The notes beneath the pieces were generated by a model. It made no database searches. It saw only the letters and a program-made list of their open reading frames with translations, and was not told the DNA's origin. 64,000 bases of DNA from NCBI GenBank assembly GCA_947477885.1, contig CANJUD010000001.1:234632-298631 (forward strand), given 5' to 3'. Positions 10,743 through 20,194 of this stretch are shown piece by piece (within the stretch, counting starts at the first letter, position 1; each line of letters opens with the position of its first letter). The translations under genes were made by a program, and so were the position numbers. This stretch comes from Bacteroidota bacterium (GTDB lineage Bacteria; Bacteroidota; Bacteroidia; UKL13-3).

Positions 10743-11504
10743 ATGAAAAAAGAATTTGTATATTTAAGTTTTGTAATTAGTATTATATTGTCTTCATGCA
10801 ACCATTCTACTATTTGCAAATTACCTCCATCTTTCAAATTTGATTCTACCACGATTCATTTGAAATTTTCAAACGACCCGCAGACTATTAGCCCAGCATT
10901 GTTGGATAGTACTTTAAGATTTAATTGGAATATAATAAAAACACCTTTAAATAATTATTCCAACTCTAGTTTCTCAAAATTAACCCAATTAAGTTTTATA
11001 TTTAATCAAATAGGAACTTATCAATTGGCATTTAGTTCAGATAAAAGTGGCTGCAAAGATTCGGTGATTATTAATGTAGTTGTAACTGGAATAGGCAATC
11101 CGCCTTCGCCCTGTGGTTCGCTCTTTCAAGGTAATTATAATATAAGTGGAGGATATTACCAATCGGTTAATGATATACAAATAGACGCTACTTGGGGAAA
11201 TTATTGTGCCATTGATGTGCATGATGATTTTAGGCAGCACCCTTTCACTATATATTTGCCTAAGACATTTAAAACAGCACCGCTGAATGGGACTTATAGC
11301 ATACAGAATATTACTAAAACAACTTCGCAATTGGTAGGGCGTGAATGTATTATAATAGTAGATGGACAATTGTTTAAACCTGATAATCCTGGCACAGTTT
11401 GTATTTTGCCAGGCAAATCAAAATTGTTAAGAATAGCAATTTGTGGTGTTCAGTATCAACATTACCCTCTAAATTTTGATGCTGATTTTGAAGTGAATCC
11501 TTAA
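10743..11504 (+). CDS. hypothetical lipoprotein (second copy)
   Basis: Lipobox LSSC; CNHSTICKLPPSFKFDSTTIHLKF. Confidence 0.6.
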   Translation: MKKEFVYLSFVISIILSSCNHSTICKLPPSFKFDSTTIHLKFSNDPQTISPALLDSTLRFNWNIIKTPLNNYSNSSFSKLTQLSFIFNQIGTYQLAFSSDKSGCKDSVIINVVVTGIGNPPSPCGSLFQGNYNISGGYYQSVNDIQIDATWGNYCAIDVHDDFRQHPFTIYLPKTFKTAPLNGTYSIQNITKTTSQLVGRECIIIVDGQLFKPDNPGTVCILPGKSKLLRIAICGVQYQHYPLNFDADFEVNP

Positions 11505-11597
11505 TAGTTTTTTAGGTCGGTTTTGGAGATTTATTCTTTCAACGACATTTGTTTTTTGCCTAACCCAACTTGATTTTTAACTCCCTCAAAAATCCCG

Positions 11598-11607
11598 TAA
11601 ATTTGCA
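11598..11607 (+). promoter_or_regulatory. candidate Bacteroidota -7 element (TAnnTTTG) upstream of icmF
   Basis: TAAATTTGCA 24 nt before the ATG. Confidence 0.4.
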
Positions 11608-11630
11608 CGGTAACCCAAACCCAGCAAATT

Positions 11631-14600
11631 ATGATTGAAGCCGAAAAATATATACCCCACAATAAGATAAGAATCGTAACAGCCGCAGCACTCTTCGATG
11701 GGCACGATGCCGCTATAAATGTCATGCGTCGCATCATTCAAGGTACCGGTGCCGAGGTAATCCACTTGGGCCACAACCGTTCGGTTCAAGAAATTGTGGA
11801 CTGTGCCATACAAGAAGATGCCCAAGCAGTGGCTATTACAAGCTATCAAGGCGGCCACAACGAATATTTCAAATATATGCACGACCTCTTAAAAGAAAGA
11901 GGTGCTGGGCATATCAAAATTTTTGGAGGAGGAGGTGGAACAATTCTCCCCAGCGAGATTGCCGATTTACACAAATATGGTATTTCACGCATTTATCATC
12001 CCGATGATGGTCGTGAAATGGGCTTGCAGGGTATGATAAACGATATGCTCAAGCAGTGCGATTACGAAACTGTAGTTTCTTTGAACGGGCATGCAAAACA
12101 TTTAGAAAATAAAAATCCCAGAGATATTGGGCAATTGATTACACTTGTTGAAAATCATCCCGACAAAACGGATTCAACGATAAAGAGTTTTCAAGATTTA
12201 AATACGAAAACAATTCCTGTTTTGGGAATTACAGGTACTGGAGGTGCTGGAAAATCAAGTCTTGTGGACGAATTGGTGCGTAGATACCTATTGGAATTTA
12301 AAACACAAACCATCGCTATTATATCGGTTGACCCAAGCAAACGCAAAACTGGCGGAGCTTTATTAGGCGACCGCATTCGCATGAATAGTATCAGCAATCC
12401 GCGTGTATATATGCGGAGTATGGCTACGCGTCAAAGTAATTTGGCCCTGAGCAAATATGTGCAGGAAAGTATTGATATATGCAGAGCTGCTGCTTATGAT
12501 TTGATTATTGTTGAAACATCAGGCATCGGGCAAAGTGATACAGAAATTACGGATCATTGTAATGTTTCTTTATATGTAATGACTCCCGAATTTGGTGCCG
12601 CATCGCAATTGGAAAAAATTGATATGCTCGATTTTGCTGATATGGTTGCCATCAATAAATTTGACAAACGCGGAGCCCAAGATGCATTGCGTGATGTACG
12701 TAAACAATATAAACGCAACCATGTAATGTTTGATGCTAAAGATGCTGACCTTCCTATCTATGGAACCATCGCATCGCAGTTCAACGACCCAGGCATGAAT
12801 CGTTTATATAGAAACATCATGAACAAAATTGCGGATAAAATGGAACTCGAAAAATTCAGTAGCACGTATCCGGTGAGTGATGATGAATCGCAAAAAATAT
12901 TTTTAATACCACCAAGCCGTAATCGGTATCTGGCTGAGATTTCTGAAGAGAATCACCGTTATGGAGAATGGGTAAATGAGCAAGCAGTTGTGGCATCGCA
13001 ATTATATAAATTGAGAGGGGTAATTGATATGTTGACAGAGAAAAAATCAGCAACAGATGAACTTGAAAAACTATATAAAGAACTTGAACAACGATTGCAT
13101 GCAGATTGCAAAAAAGCTATAGAAACTTGGCCAGAAAAACAAAACATATATACTGCCGAAAACTATATATATAATGTTCGTGGTAAAGAAATCAAGCAAC
13201 CATTATATACGGAGAGTTTAAGCCATATAAAAATAGCAAAAGTTTCTCTGCCGAAGTACAATGATTGGGGAGATGTATTGAGATGGCAACTCACAGAAAA
13301 TGTTCCTGGAGAATTTCCGTATGCTGCAGGCGTGTTCCCCCTTAAACGTACCGGTGAAGACCCAACACGTATGTTTGCTGGCGAAGGCGGACCCGAAAGA
13401 ACCAATAAACGTTTCCATTATGTATCGCTTGGGCAGCCTGCCAAACGCTTATCTACAGCTTTTGACTCCGTAACATTATATGGAGAAAATCCAGATGTGC
13501 GTCCTGATATATATGGAAAAATTGGGAACAGTGGCGTGAGCGTTCCCACACTTGATGATGCAAAAAAACTATATAGTGGTTTTAATTTATGTGCTGCGGC
13601 TACTTCAGTTTCCATGACTATAAATGGACCAGCTCCGATGCTACTTTCTTTCTTCATGAATGCAGCTATTGACCAACAATGTGAATTATATATAAAAGAA
13701 CATAAATTAGAAAAAGAGACTGAGAAAAAAATAGAAGAAATATATAAAAGCAAAGGAATAAAACGACCTGTATATGATGGTGATTTGCCTGAAGGGAATG
13801 ATGGTCTAGGCCTGATGTTGCTTGGCGTGACAGGAGATATGGTTTTACCAACAGATGTATATGAAAAAATAAAAAAAGAGACCATGGAAAATGTTCGTGG
13901 TACGGTGCAGGCAGATATATTGAAAGAAGACCAGGCACAAAATACTTGTATATTTTCCACTGAATTTGCACTGAAAATGATGGGTGATATACAACATTAT
14001 TTTATCCTCAATAAAGTGCGTAATTTTTACTCAGTTTCTATATCAGGTTATCATATTGCTGAAGCTGGTGCAAATCCAATTTCACAACTTGCTTTTACAC
14101 TTTCAAATGGATTTACATTTGTAGAATATTACTTAAGCAGGGGAATGAATATCGATGATTTTGCTCCCAACTTATCGTTCTTCTTTAGCAATGGAATTGA
14201 TCCTGAATATGCAGTGATAGGCCGTGTGGCACGCCGCATATGGGCTAAAGCAATGAAGCATAAATATAAAGCCAATGAGCGTAGCCAAATGTTGAAGTAT
14301 CACATCCAAACAAGTGGTCGTTCACTACATGCACAAGAGATAGATTTTAATGATATAAGAACCACTTTGCAAGCATTATATGCCATATATGACAATTGCA
14401 ATAGTTTACATACCAATGCGTATGATGAAGCCATCACAACGCCTACAGAAGAAAGCGTTCGCAGGGCTATGGCGATACAACTTATTATAAACAGAGAACT
14501 TGGTTTGGCCAAAAATGAAAACCCAATTCAAGGTTCATTTATTATAGAAGAATTAACCGATTTGGTAGAAGAAGCCGTACTTGCCGAATTTGAAAAAATT

Positions 14601-14996
14601 AGTGAAAGAGGTGGCGTATTAGGAGCGATGGAAACCATGTACCAACGCAATAAAATACAAGAAGAAAGTTTATATTATGAAACCCTAAAACATACCGGAG
14701 AATTTCCAATAGTTGGTGTCAATACTTTCTTGAGTAGCAAAGGATCTCCTACTATATTACCCAAAGAAGTTATAAGAAGTACCGAAGAAGAAAAACAATG
14801 GCAAATCAATAATTTGCAAGCCTTCCACGAACGCAATAAAGATGTTTCTGCCATGGCATTGCACAACCTGCAACAAGCCGCTATCACCAATCAAAATGTA
14901 TTTGAACATTTAATGCAATGTGCCAAGACTTGCAGCTTGGGCCAGATGTCGGGGGCATTGTATGAGGTGGGGGGACAATACAGACGCAACATGTAA
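11631..14996 (+). CDS. icmF: fused isobutyryl-CoA mutase (B12-binding domain, MeaB-like GTPase and mutase domain)
   Basis: [36 protein letters not shown]12-binding start; [21 protein letters not shown]-loop; mutase domain ([38 protein letters not shown]); 1121 aa. Confidence 0.93.
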   Translation: MIEAEKYIPHNKIRIVTAAALFDGHDAAINVMRRIIQGTGAEVIHLGHNRSVQEIVDCAIQEDAQAVAITSYQGGHNEYFKYMHDLLKERGAGHIKIFGGGGGTILPSEIADLHKYGISRIYHPDDGREMGLQGMINDMLKQCDYETVVSLNGHAKHLENKNPRDIGQLITLVENHPDKTDSTIKSFQDLNTKTIPVLGITGTGGAGKSSLVDELVRRYLLEFKTQTIAIISVDPSKRKTGGALLGDRIRMNSISNPRVYMRSMATRQSNLALSKYVQESIDICRAAAYDLIIVETSGIGQSDTEITDHCNVSLYVMTPEFGAASQLEKIDMLDFADMVAINKFDKRGAQDALRDVRKQYKRNHVMFDAKDADLPIYGTIASQFNDPGMNRLYRNIMNKIADKMELEKFSSTYPVSDDESQKIFLIPPSRNRYLAEISEENHRYGEWVNEQAVVASQLYKLRGVIDMLTEKKSATDELEKLYKELEQRLHADCKKAIETWPEKQNIYTAENYIYNVRGKEIKQPLYTESLSHIKIAKVSLPKYNDWGDVLRWQLTENVPGEFPYAAGVFPLKRTGEDPTRMFAGEGGPERTNKRFHYVSLGQPAKRLSTAFDSVTLYGENPDVRPDIYGKIGNSGVSVPTLDDAKKLYSGFNLCAAATSVSMTINGPAPMLLSFFMNAAIDQQCELYIKEHKLEKETEKKIEEIYKSKGIKRPVYDGDLPEGNDGLGLMLLGVTGDMVLPTDVYEKIKKETMENVRGTVQADILKEDQAQNTCIFSTEFALKMMGDIQHYFILNKVRNFYSVSISGYHIAEAGANPISQLAFTLSNGFTFVEYYLSRGMNIDDFAPNLSFFFSNGIDPEYAVIGRVARRIWAKAMKHKYKANERSQMLKYHIQTSGRSLHAQEIDFNDIRTTLQALYAIYDNCNSLHTNAYDEAITTPTEESVRRAMAIQLIINRELGLAKNENPIQGSFIIEELTDLVEEAVLAEFEKISERGGVLGAMETMYQRNKIQEESLYYETLKHTGEFPIVGVNTFLSSKGSPTILPKEVIRSTEEEKQWQINNLQAFHERNKDVSAMALHNLQQAAITNQNVFEHLMQCAKTCSLGQMSGALYEVGGQYRRNM

Positions 14997-15006
14997 TGAT
15001 ATAAAT

Positions 15007-15150
15007 ATGAATAGTAAAAACAAAGATTTCGATACCGTTAAAACTTTTAGAGAAATTAAAGACAAAATATCATCTATGAGTTTTGAACAGATAAAAGAAT
15101 ATTTGAAAGCTAAAAGTCAAAAACTACAAGCTGAAAATATACAAAATTAA
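15007..15150 (+). CDS. 47-aa small protein directly upstream of HicB-like gene
   Basis: MNSKNKDFDTVKTFREIKDKISSMSFEQIKEYLKAKSQKLQAENIQN. Confidence 0.5.
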   Translation: MNSKNKDFDTVKTFREIKDKISSMSFEQIKEYLKAKSQKLQAENIQN

Positions 15151-15175
15151 CTCCTATTTTTAATTCAAGTATTCA

Positions 15176-15388
15176 ATGAAAAATAAATATGAAATTATCA
15201 TTTATTGGAGCAAAGAGAATAAAAAGTTTATTGCTGAAGTACCTGAATTAGCAGGATGTGCCGCTGATGGTAAGACACAAATGGATGCTTTAAAAAATGT
15301 AGATATTATTATCGAGGAGTGGATTGAAACAGCAAAATCTTTGGGAAGGAATATTCCAGTACCTAAAGGAAAATTGATGTATGCATAA
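15176..15388 (+). CDS. HicB-family antitoxin-like protein
   Basis: YEIIIYWSKENKKFIAEVPELAGCAADGKTQMDALKNVDIIIEEWIETAKSLGRNIPVPKG. Confidence 0.8.
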   Translation: MKNKYEIIIYWSKENKKFIAEVPELAGCAADGKTQMDALKNVDIIIEEWIETAKSLGRNIPVPKGKLMYA

Positions 15389-15397
15389 AGATATAAA

Positions 15398-15535
15398 ATG
15401 AAGAATCTATATCTAATTCTTTTTTGTTTGATAATATTCTCATGCGGAAGTTCTGATGAAAGCAAAACTAGAGCAACCATTGATGCCGCATTTAAGAATC
15501 TAGATTTTTCAAATTTGTTTTTGGCAAAAACATAA
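15398..15535 (+). pseudogene. truncated lipoprotein N-terminus (45 codons)
   Basis: MKNLYLILFCLIIFSCGSSDESKTRATIDAAFKNLDFSN then runs into antisense of another gene. Confidence 0.5.
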
Positions 15536-15696
15536 TCGGCACTTGGAGTTTCTATATTGGGGATATTATTATATAGTTCAGTAAGTTTTTCTTCATCACC
15601 CAAACCATCAACTGCAATATGCGGGAAAGGTTTGGCTGCTAAAAATTCTTCACGAAAACGGTCTTGGTTCGCTTCTAAGTATTCAAATTTTATCAT
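15495..15696 (-). pseudogene. N-terminal fragment of a probable 2OG-Fe(II) oxygenase / prolyl 4-hydroxylase-like protein
   Basis: MIKFEYLEANQDRFREEFLAAKPFPHIAVDGLGDEEKLTELYNNIPNIETPSADYVFAKNKFEKS, then reads antisense through the lipoprotein and HicB genes. Confidence 0.5.
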
Positions 15697-15810
15697 AATA
15701 TTTATACAATAGTTAATGATACAAATTTCATTAACTATCGTACTTATATAAAATGATTTTGGTCAGTTTTACAACTGCTTTTGGTTGGCGGAGTTCCGCA
15801 AGATTACCAA

Positions 15811-16773
15811 TTATATAATCCCTTCTCTATTCAAGTCATGAATATGAAGAAGTCCAGCATATTTCCCCCCATCGGTTACCAATAGTTGTGAGATTTTATA
15901 TTCTCTCACAATCTCCAAAGCCTCTGTAGCCATAGCGTCTTTCGATATTTGTTTGGGATTGGCATTCATCAAGTCTGTAGCAATTATTCCCGAAAGATTA
16001 TCAGTTTTTTCTATGAGCCGGCGAAGGTCTCCGTCGGTTATAATACCGCAAGTTTTTCCATTATCAATGATAACAGTAGCACCCAATCTTCCACTACTTA
16101 TTGAATATATAACTTCTTTTAAGGTAGAATTGGGATTCACTTCAGGTTTTTCGTTTGATATAATATCTGCCACTTTCAAATATAGTTTTTTGCCCAAGGC
16201 ACCACCTGGATGAAACTTGGCAAAATCTTCGGGTCCAAAATTTCTGCACGAGAGTAATGCAACCGCTAGTGCATCGCCAATTACCAACTGTGCTGTTGTG
16301 CTACTTGTAGGTGCTAAATTATTGGGACAAGCTTCATTGTTCACCGTACAATTTAATATCATATCAGCATGTGTTGCTAAATAGGAATGTATATTTCCTA
16401 CCAAGGCAATTAATTTATTTCCTGCACGTTTTAATAAGGGTGTGAGTACTTTTATTTCGGCAGTTTCGCCACTTTTGCTAATAGCAATTACGATATCATT
16501 TTGTTGTATAGTTCCCAGGTCTCCATGCACCGCATCGGCTGCATGCATAAATACGGCAGGCGTACCCGTGCTATTGAGTGTAGCAACAATTTTTTGTCCT
16601 ATAATAGCACTCTTGCCAATACCTGTTACCACTACTCTGCCCTTGCTTTTTATAATGCAGTTCACCGCATCAGCAAATCCTGAATCTATATATTGTTCCA
16701 GTCCCAAAATTTCAGCACCTTCTGTGCGGATTGTTTGGCGGGCGTTGTCTATAATTTGTTCTGTAGTGAGCAT
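15811..16773 (-). CDS. kdsD: KpsF/GutQ-type arabinose-5-phosphate isomerase (SIS plus CBS domains)
   Basis: GIGKSAIIGQKIVATLNSTGTPAVFMHAADAVHGDLG, FHPGGALGKKL, CBS domains; internal ATG (MLTTEQIID) preferred over upstream ORF start. Confidence 0.9.
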   Translation of the reverse strand: MLTTEQIIDNARQTIRTEGAEILGLEQYIDSGFADAVNCIIKSKGRVVVTGIGKSAIIGQKIVATLNSTGTPAVFMHAADAVHGDLGTIQQNDIVIAISKSGETAEIKVLTPLLKRAGNKLIALVGNIHSYLATHADMILNCTVNNEACPNNLAPTSSTTAQLVIGDALAVALLSCRNFGPEDFAKFHPGGALGKKLYLKVADIISNEKPEVNPNSTLKEVIYSISSGRLGATVIIDNGKTCGIITDGDLRRLIEKTDNLSGIIATDLMNANPKQISKDAMATEALEIVREYKISQLLVTDGGKYAGLLHIHDLNREGII

Positions 16774-16804
16774 GGCTATTTTTTGGTACTGCAATTTTAG
16801 GATA

Positions 16805-16858
16805 TTTTTTGTGTAAGTGGTGTAAGGTGTTTCCACCTTACACCACTTACACAAAAAA
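16805..16858. repeat. 25-bp perfect stem, 4-nt loop hairpin
   Basis: TTTTTTGTGTAAGTGGTGTAAGGTG-TTTC-CACCTTACACCACTTACACAAAAAA. Confidence 0.9.
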
Positions 16859-16882
16859 AACGCCCGATTACTCAGGCGTTTT
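16857..16882 (-). terminator. rho-independent terminator of secDF
   Basis: Minus strand AAAACGCC-TGAGTAATCG-GGCGTTTT followed by T tract. Confidence 0.75.
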
Positions 16883-16909
16883 ATATAGTATTATTAATTA
16901 GTTTTTAAC

Positions 16910-19759
16910 TTAACTCTTGTCTTTATCAAGGTCAACCACAATAGGAGTAGCTATACATATAGAAGAATAAGTTCCTATCACAATACCTATAAGTAGTGAG
17001 AATGAGAATCCACGTATTACTTCGCCACCAAATATAAAGATAGCCAAGATAACCATAAAGATAGTCAATGAAGTAATCAAGGTACGACTCAATGTATTAT
17101 TAAGAGCGTGGTTAATTACGGTTACTTTTTCTTCACCTTCAAGTTCACGTTTCTTACGCAAGTTCAAGTATTCTCTTATCCTGTCAAACACCACCACAGT
17201 ATCAGTCATCGAGTAACCCATTACAGTTAATATAGCCGCAATAAAATCTTGGTCTATCTCAAGGGTGAATGGCATTACACCATTTAATATAGTAAAGAAC
17301 GAAAGGATAATCAGCACGTCATGGAACAGAGCCACGGTAGCACCCAGTCCATATTGCCATTTGCGGAATCGAATCATGATAAATAAGAACATCATTACGC
17401 ATGAGAATAATATTGCCCATATCGCAGTTTGTTTAATATCATCGGCAATAGTTGGTTCTACTTTTTGCGAACTCTTAATATCTTGTTTGGTTACTCCATA
17501 TTTCTGCAACCCAGTTATTAAAGCTCCTTCTACAATAGAGTCGGTTTTATTATCAGTTTCATTGATTTTAAAAGTAGTTGTTATTTTTTTGCGGCTCTCT
17601 CCAAATGTTTTTACTTCAGGTGGGTTACCCAATGTTTTGGCGAGTTCCGTGCGAAGCTCGTCATTGGTTGCGTCCTTTTTAAACTCAACTGTATAGGTGC
17701 GACCTCCTTTAAAACCAACACCGAAATTAAATCCATTGATAAAGAAAAATATGACACCAAGCAATATTATACTGGACGAGAATAAATAATACTTCTTGCG
17801 ATGTTTTACAAAATCTATATTTATATTACGGAAAGCTCCTTTACTAAAATTGGTACTGAACCTGATTTCTTTGTTTTTGCCCAACCAACGTTCGAAAACC
17901 ATGCGGGTAATAAAGATAGCTGAGAACAATGAAGTAAGGATACCTATAATAAGTGTGGTAGCAAATCCTTGTACCGGACCTGTTCCAAATAAATATAATA
18001 TTATACCAAGTAATAAGGTTGTGATGTTCGAGTCCAAGATGGATGACATCGCATTTTTATAGCCATCACGTATAGCGTTGCTTGTGGCTTTACCACTTAA
18101 CAATTCTTCACGTATACGTTCAAATATCAGAATGTTCGCATCCACTGAAAGTCCTATGGTAAGCACGATACCTGCGATACCTGGCATGGTAAGCACTGCA
18201 TTAAGCGACGCAAGCACACCCATTATAAAGAATACGTTGCAGAACAAAGCAATATCAGCAACTATACCGGCATTGCTATAATAGAACACCATAAATATAA
18301 GCACCAATATCAAAGCTATAATAAATGAAAGCAGTCCTGCTTCAATTGATTCTTGACCAAGTGTTGGTCCCACAATAGCTTCTTCTACAATATGTGCTGG
18401 AGCTGGCAACTGACCTGCTTTTAATATATTGGCCATGTCACTGGCTTCTTCATCGGTAAAGTTTCCTGTAATTTGAGATTGCCCGTTTGGTATTTCATTA
18501 ATAACTCGCGGTGCGGAGTATACCACACTATCGAGCACAATGGCTATAAATTTATCTTTGTTTTGCCCCGTTATCACTTTCCAATCGTGAGCTCCCTGAC
18601 TATTCATGCTCATCGAGATTTCTTTGGCACCGCCTTGGTTCACATCTTTACGTGCATCGGTTATTACGCTACCATCTAATAATGGTGAGCCGTCATTTTT
18701 AGTTTCAATAACATATAAGCCATAGAAAGGCTCTGTTTTAGAACGTTGCTTGGCTGAATATAGGATACGGATATTAGGAGCTAAAGCCTTCATATCTGCC
18801 AATTGAATGAGGGTATTAAATTTAGGTGTATCTTTTACAGATACATAACCCAACACATTTTCTTCACCTTGGTTATTTACACGTTGGAAATATTTCGCAA
18901 AAGGAATAGAATCATAAATTTTACTTTGCTGAGCAGTTTGGCTAGTGTCTTTCACTCTTGCAGTATCTACTTTTATACCACCCATTTTATTGCGGACAGT
19001 AGTGTTCATCCTGTCCCACACACCATCTTTTTGCAAGAATGTTTTTAGCTCGAACGTCCTATAAAACTCTAAACGGGCAGTTCCTTGCAAAAGTTTCTTA
19101 ACACGAACAGGGTCGCTCACACCAGGCAATTCTACCAAAATACGGCCTGTAGAACCTAGTTTCTGTATATTAGGTTGTGTAGTGCCGAACTTGTCGATAC
19201 GCGAACGAAGGATTTTGAAAGTACGATCAATCGCATCGGTTGCTTGTTTCCTTATATAAGCAATCACTTCATCGTTGGTAGAAGTATTGGTTATATACTT
19301 TGAATTGTCTTTATTGGCAAAAATGCCAGCTAAACTTTTACTTGGGCTTTTGTCTTTAAATGATTCGTAGAACAAATCCACAAAACCTTTTTGACTGGTG
19401 AGCTGCCTTTTATAGGCTTCATCCATGGCACCCATAAAATCTGGGTTGGTGCTGTTTTTAGCAAGGTTACGAATAAGGTCAGGAATTGACACTTCTAAAG
19501 TGGCGTTCATTCCTCCTTTTAAGTCAAGACCCAAATTTATTTCGCGGTCTTTACATTGTCTATATGTAAAGGGAAGTAATGGATATACTTTTTCGGAACT
19601 AACCGAATCGAGATATTGTTTTTCGAGAATGGGGTTTCCGTTTGCAAATTCAGCAGCATCGCTCTCTACCGACTTTGTTACCAATGTAAATGACAGTTGG
19701 AACAGACACACCACTGCAAATGCTATGGCAAATACCTTAATGGCTCCTTGGCTTTTCAT
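16910..19759 (-). CDS. secDF: protein translocase subunit SecDF (fusion)
   Basis: LGLDLKGGMNATLEV, SecD then SecF (FGVGFKGGRTYTVEF, VMGYSMTDTVVVFDRIREYL). Confidence 0.95.
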   Translation of the reverse strand: MKSQGAIKVFAIAFAVVCLFQLSFTLVTKSVESDAAEFANGNPILEKQYLDSVSSEKVYPLLPFTYRQCKDREINLGLDLKGGMNATLEVSIPDLIRNLAKNSTNPDFMGAMDEAYKRQLTSQKGFVDLFYESFKDKSPSKSLAGIFANKDNSKYITNTSTNDEVIAYIRKQATDAIDRTFKILRSRIDKFGTTQPNIQKLGSTGRILVELPGVSDPVRVKKLLQGTARLEFYRTFELKTFLQKDGVWDRMNTTVRNKMGGIKVDTARVKDTSQTAQQSKIYDSIPFAKYFQRVNNQGEENVLGYVSVKDTPKFNTLIQLADMKALAPNIRILYSAKQRSKTEPFYGLYVIETKNDGSPLLDGSVITDARKDVNQGGAKEISMSMNSQGAHDWKVITGQNKDKFIAIVLDSVVYSAPRVINEIPNGQSQITGNFTDEEASDMANILKAGQLPAPAHIVEEAIVGPTLGQESIEAGLLSFIIALILVLIFMVFYYSNAGIVADIALFCNVFFIMGVLASLNAVLTMPGIAGIVLTIGLSVDANILIFERIREELLSGKATSNAIRDGYKNAMSSILDSNITTLLLGIILYLFGTGPVQGFATTLIIGILTSLFSAIFITRMVFERWLGKNKEIRFSTNFSKGAFRNINIDFVKHRKKYYLFSSSIILLGVIFFFINGFNFGVGFKGGRTYTVEFKKDATNDELRTELAKTLGNPPEVKTFGESRKKITTTFKINETDNKTDSIVEGALITGLQKYGVTKQDIKSSQKVEPTIADDIKQTAIWAILFSCVMMFLFIMIRFRKWQYGLGATVALFHDVLIILSFFTILNGVMPFTLEIDQDFIAAILTVMGYSMTDTVVVFDRIREYLNLRKKRELEGEEKVTVINHALNNTLSRTLITSLTIFMVILAIFIFGGEVIRGFSFSLLIGIVIGTYSSICIATPIVVDLDKDKS

Positions 19760-19939
19760 ACTTTAAATTATTCCTTTTTAATTAATTGATTTTAATGTTG
19801 TTATATCTATTTACGGTTTTGTAAAAAGAGGGGCAAATATAGACGCATACCCGCACCATTCCAAACCCATTCACAAGTTTTTCACAAATCTTTTGCTTTG
19901 CTCTTTAGAAATGTTCTAAATTGCACCCGATTTAAACGC

Positions 19940-20188
19940 ATGTACTTGTCCGAACTAAAAAAGGGGGAAACCGCTGTAATAGAAGCCATTGAAGCCGATG
20001 ATTTAGTGGCCAAGTTATTTGAAATGGGCTGCGTTCCTGGCGAAAAAGTAAAAATGGTTTTGGTTGCCCCTTTTGGAGACCCTGTTGCCATACAAGTAGC
20101 AGGTTATACTTTAGCCATGCGAATACAAGAAGCTGCAAAAGTGCGGATCAGAAAAGATAATTTTAGTTCTCAAAAAATTAAACTCTAA
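19940..20188 (+). CDS. feoA: ferrous iron transport protein A
   Basis: MYLSELKKGETAVIEAIEADDLVAKLFEMGCVPGEKVKMVLVAPFGDPVAIQVAGYTLAMRIQEAAKV. Confidence 0.9.
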   Translation: MYLSELKKGETAVIEAIEADDLVAKLFEMGCVPGEKVKMVLVAPFGDPVAIQVAGYTLAMRIQEAAKVRIRKDNFSSQKIKL

Positions 20189-20194
20189 AAAAAT

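Noticed and set aside
13418-13960. 180-aa minus-strand ORF
   Set aside because: Fully antisense to IcmF, whose frame is strongly conserved.
15202-15494. C-terminal part of the 164-aa minus-strand ORF
   Set aside because: Antisense to the HicB-like and truncated lipoprotein genes; only the N-terminal ~65 residues look like a real protein.
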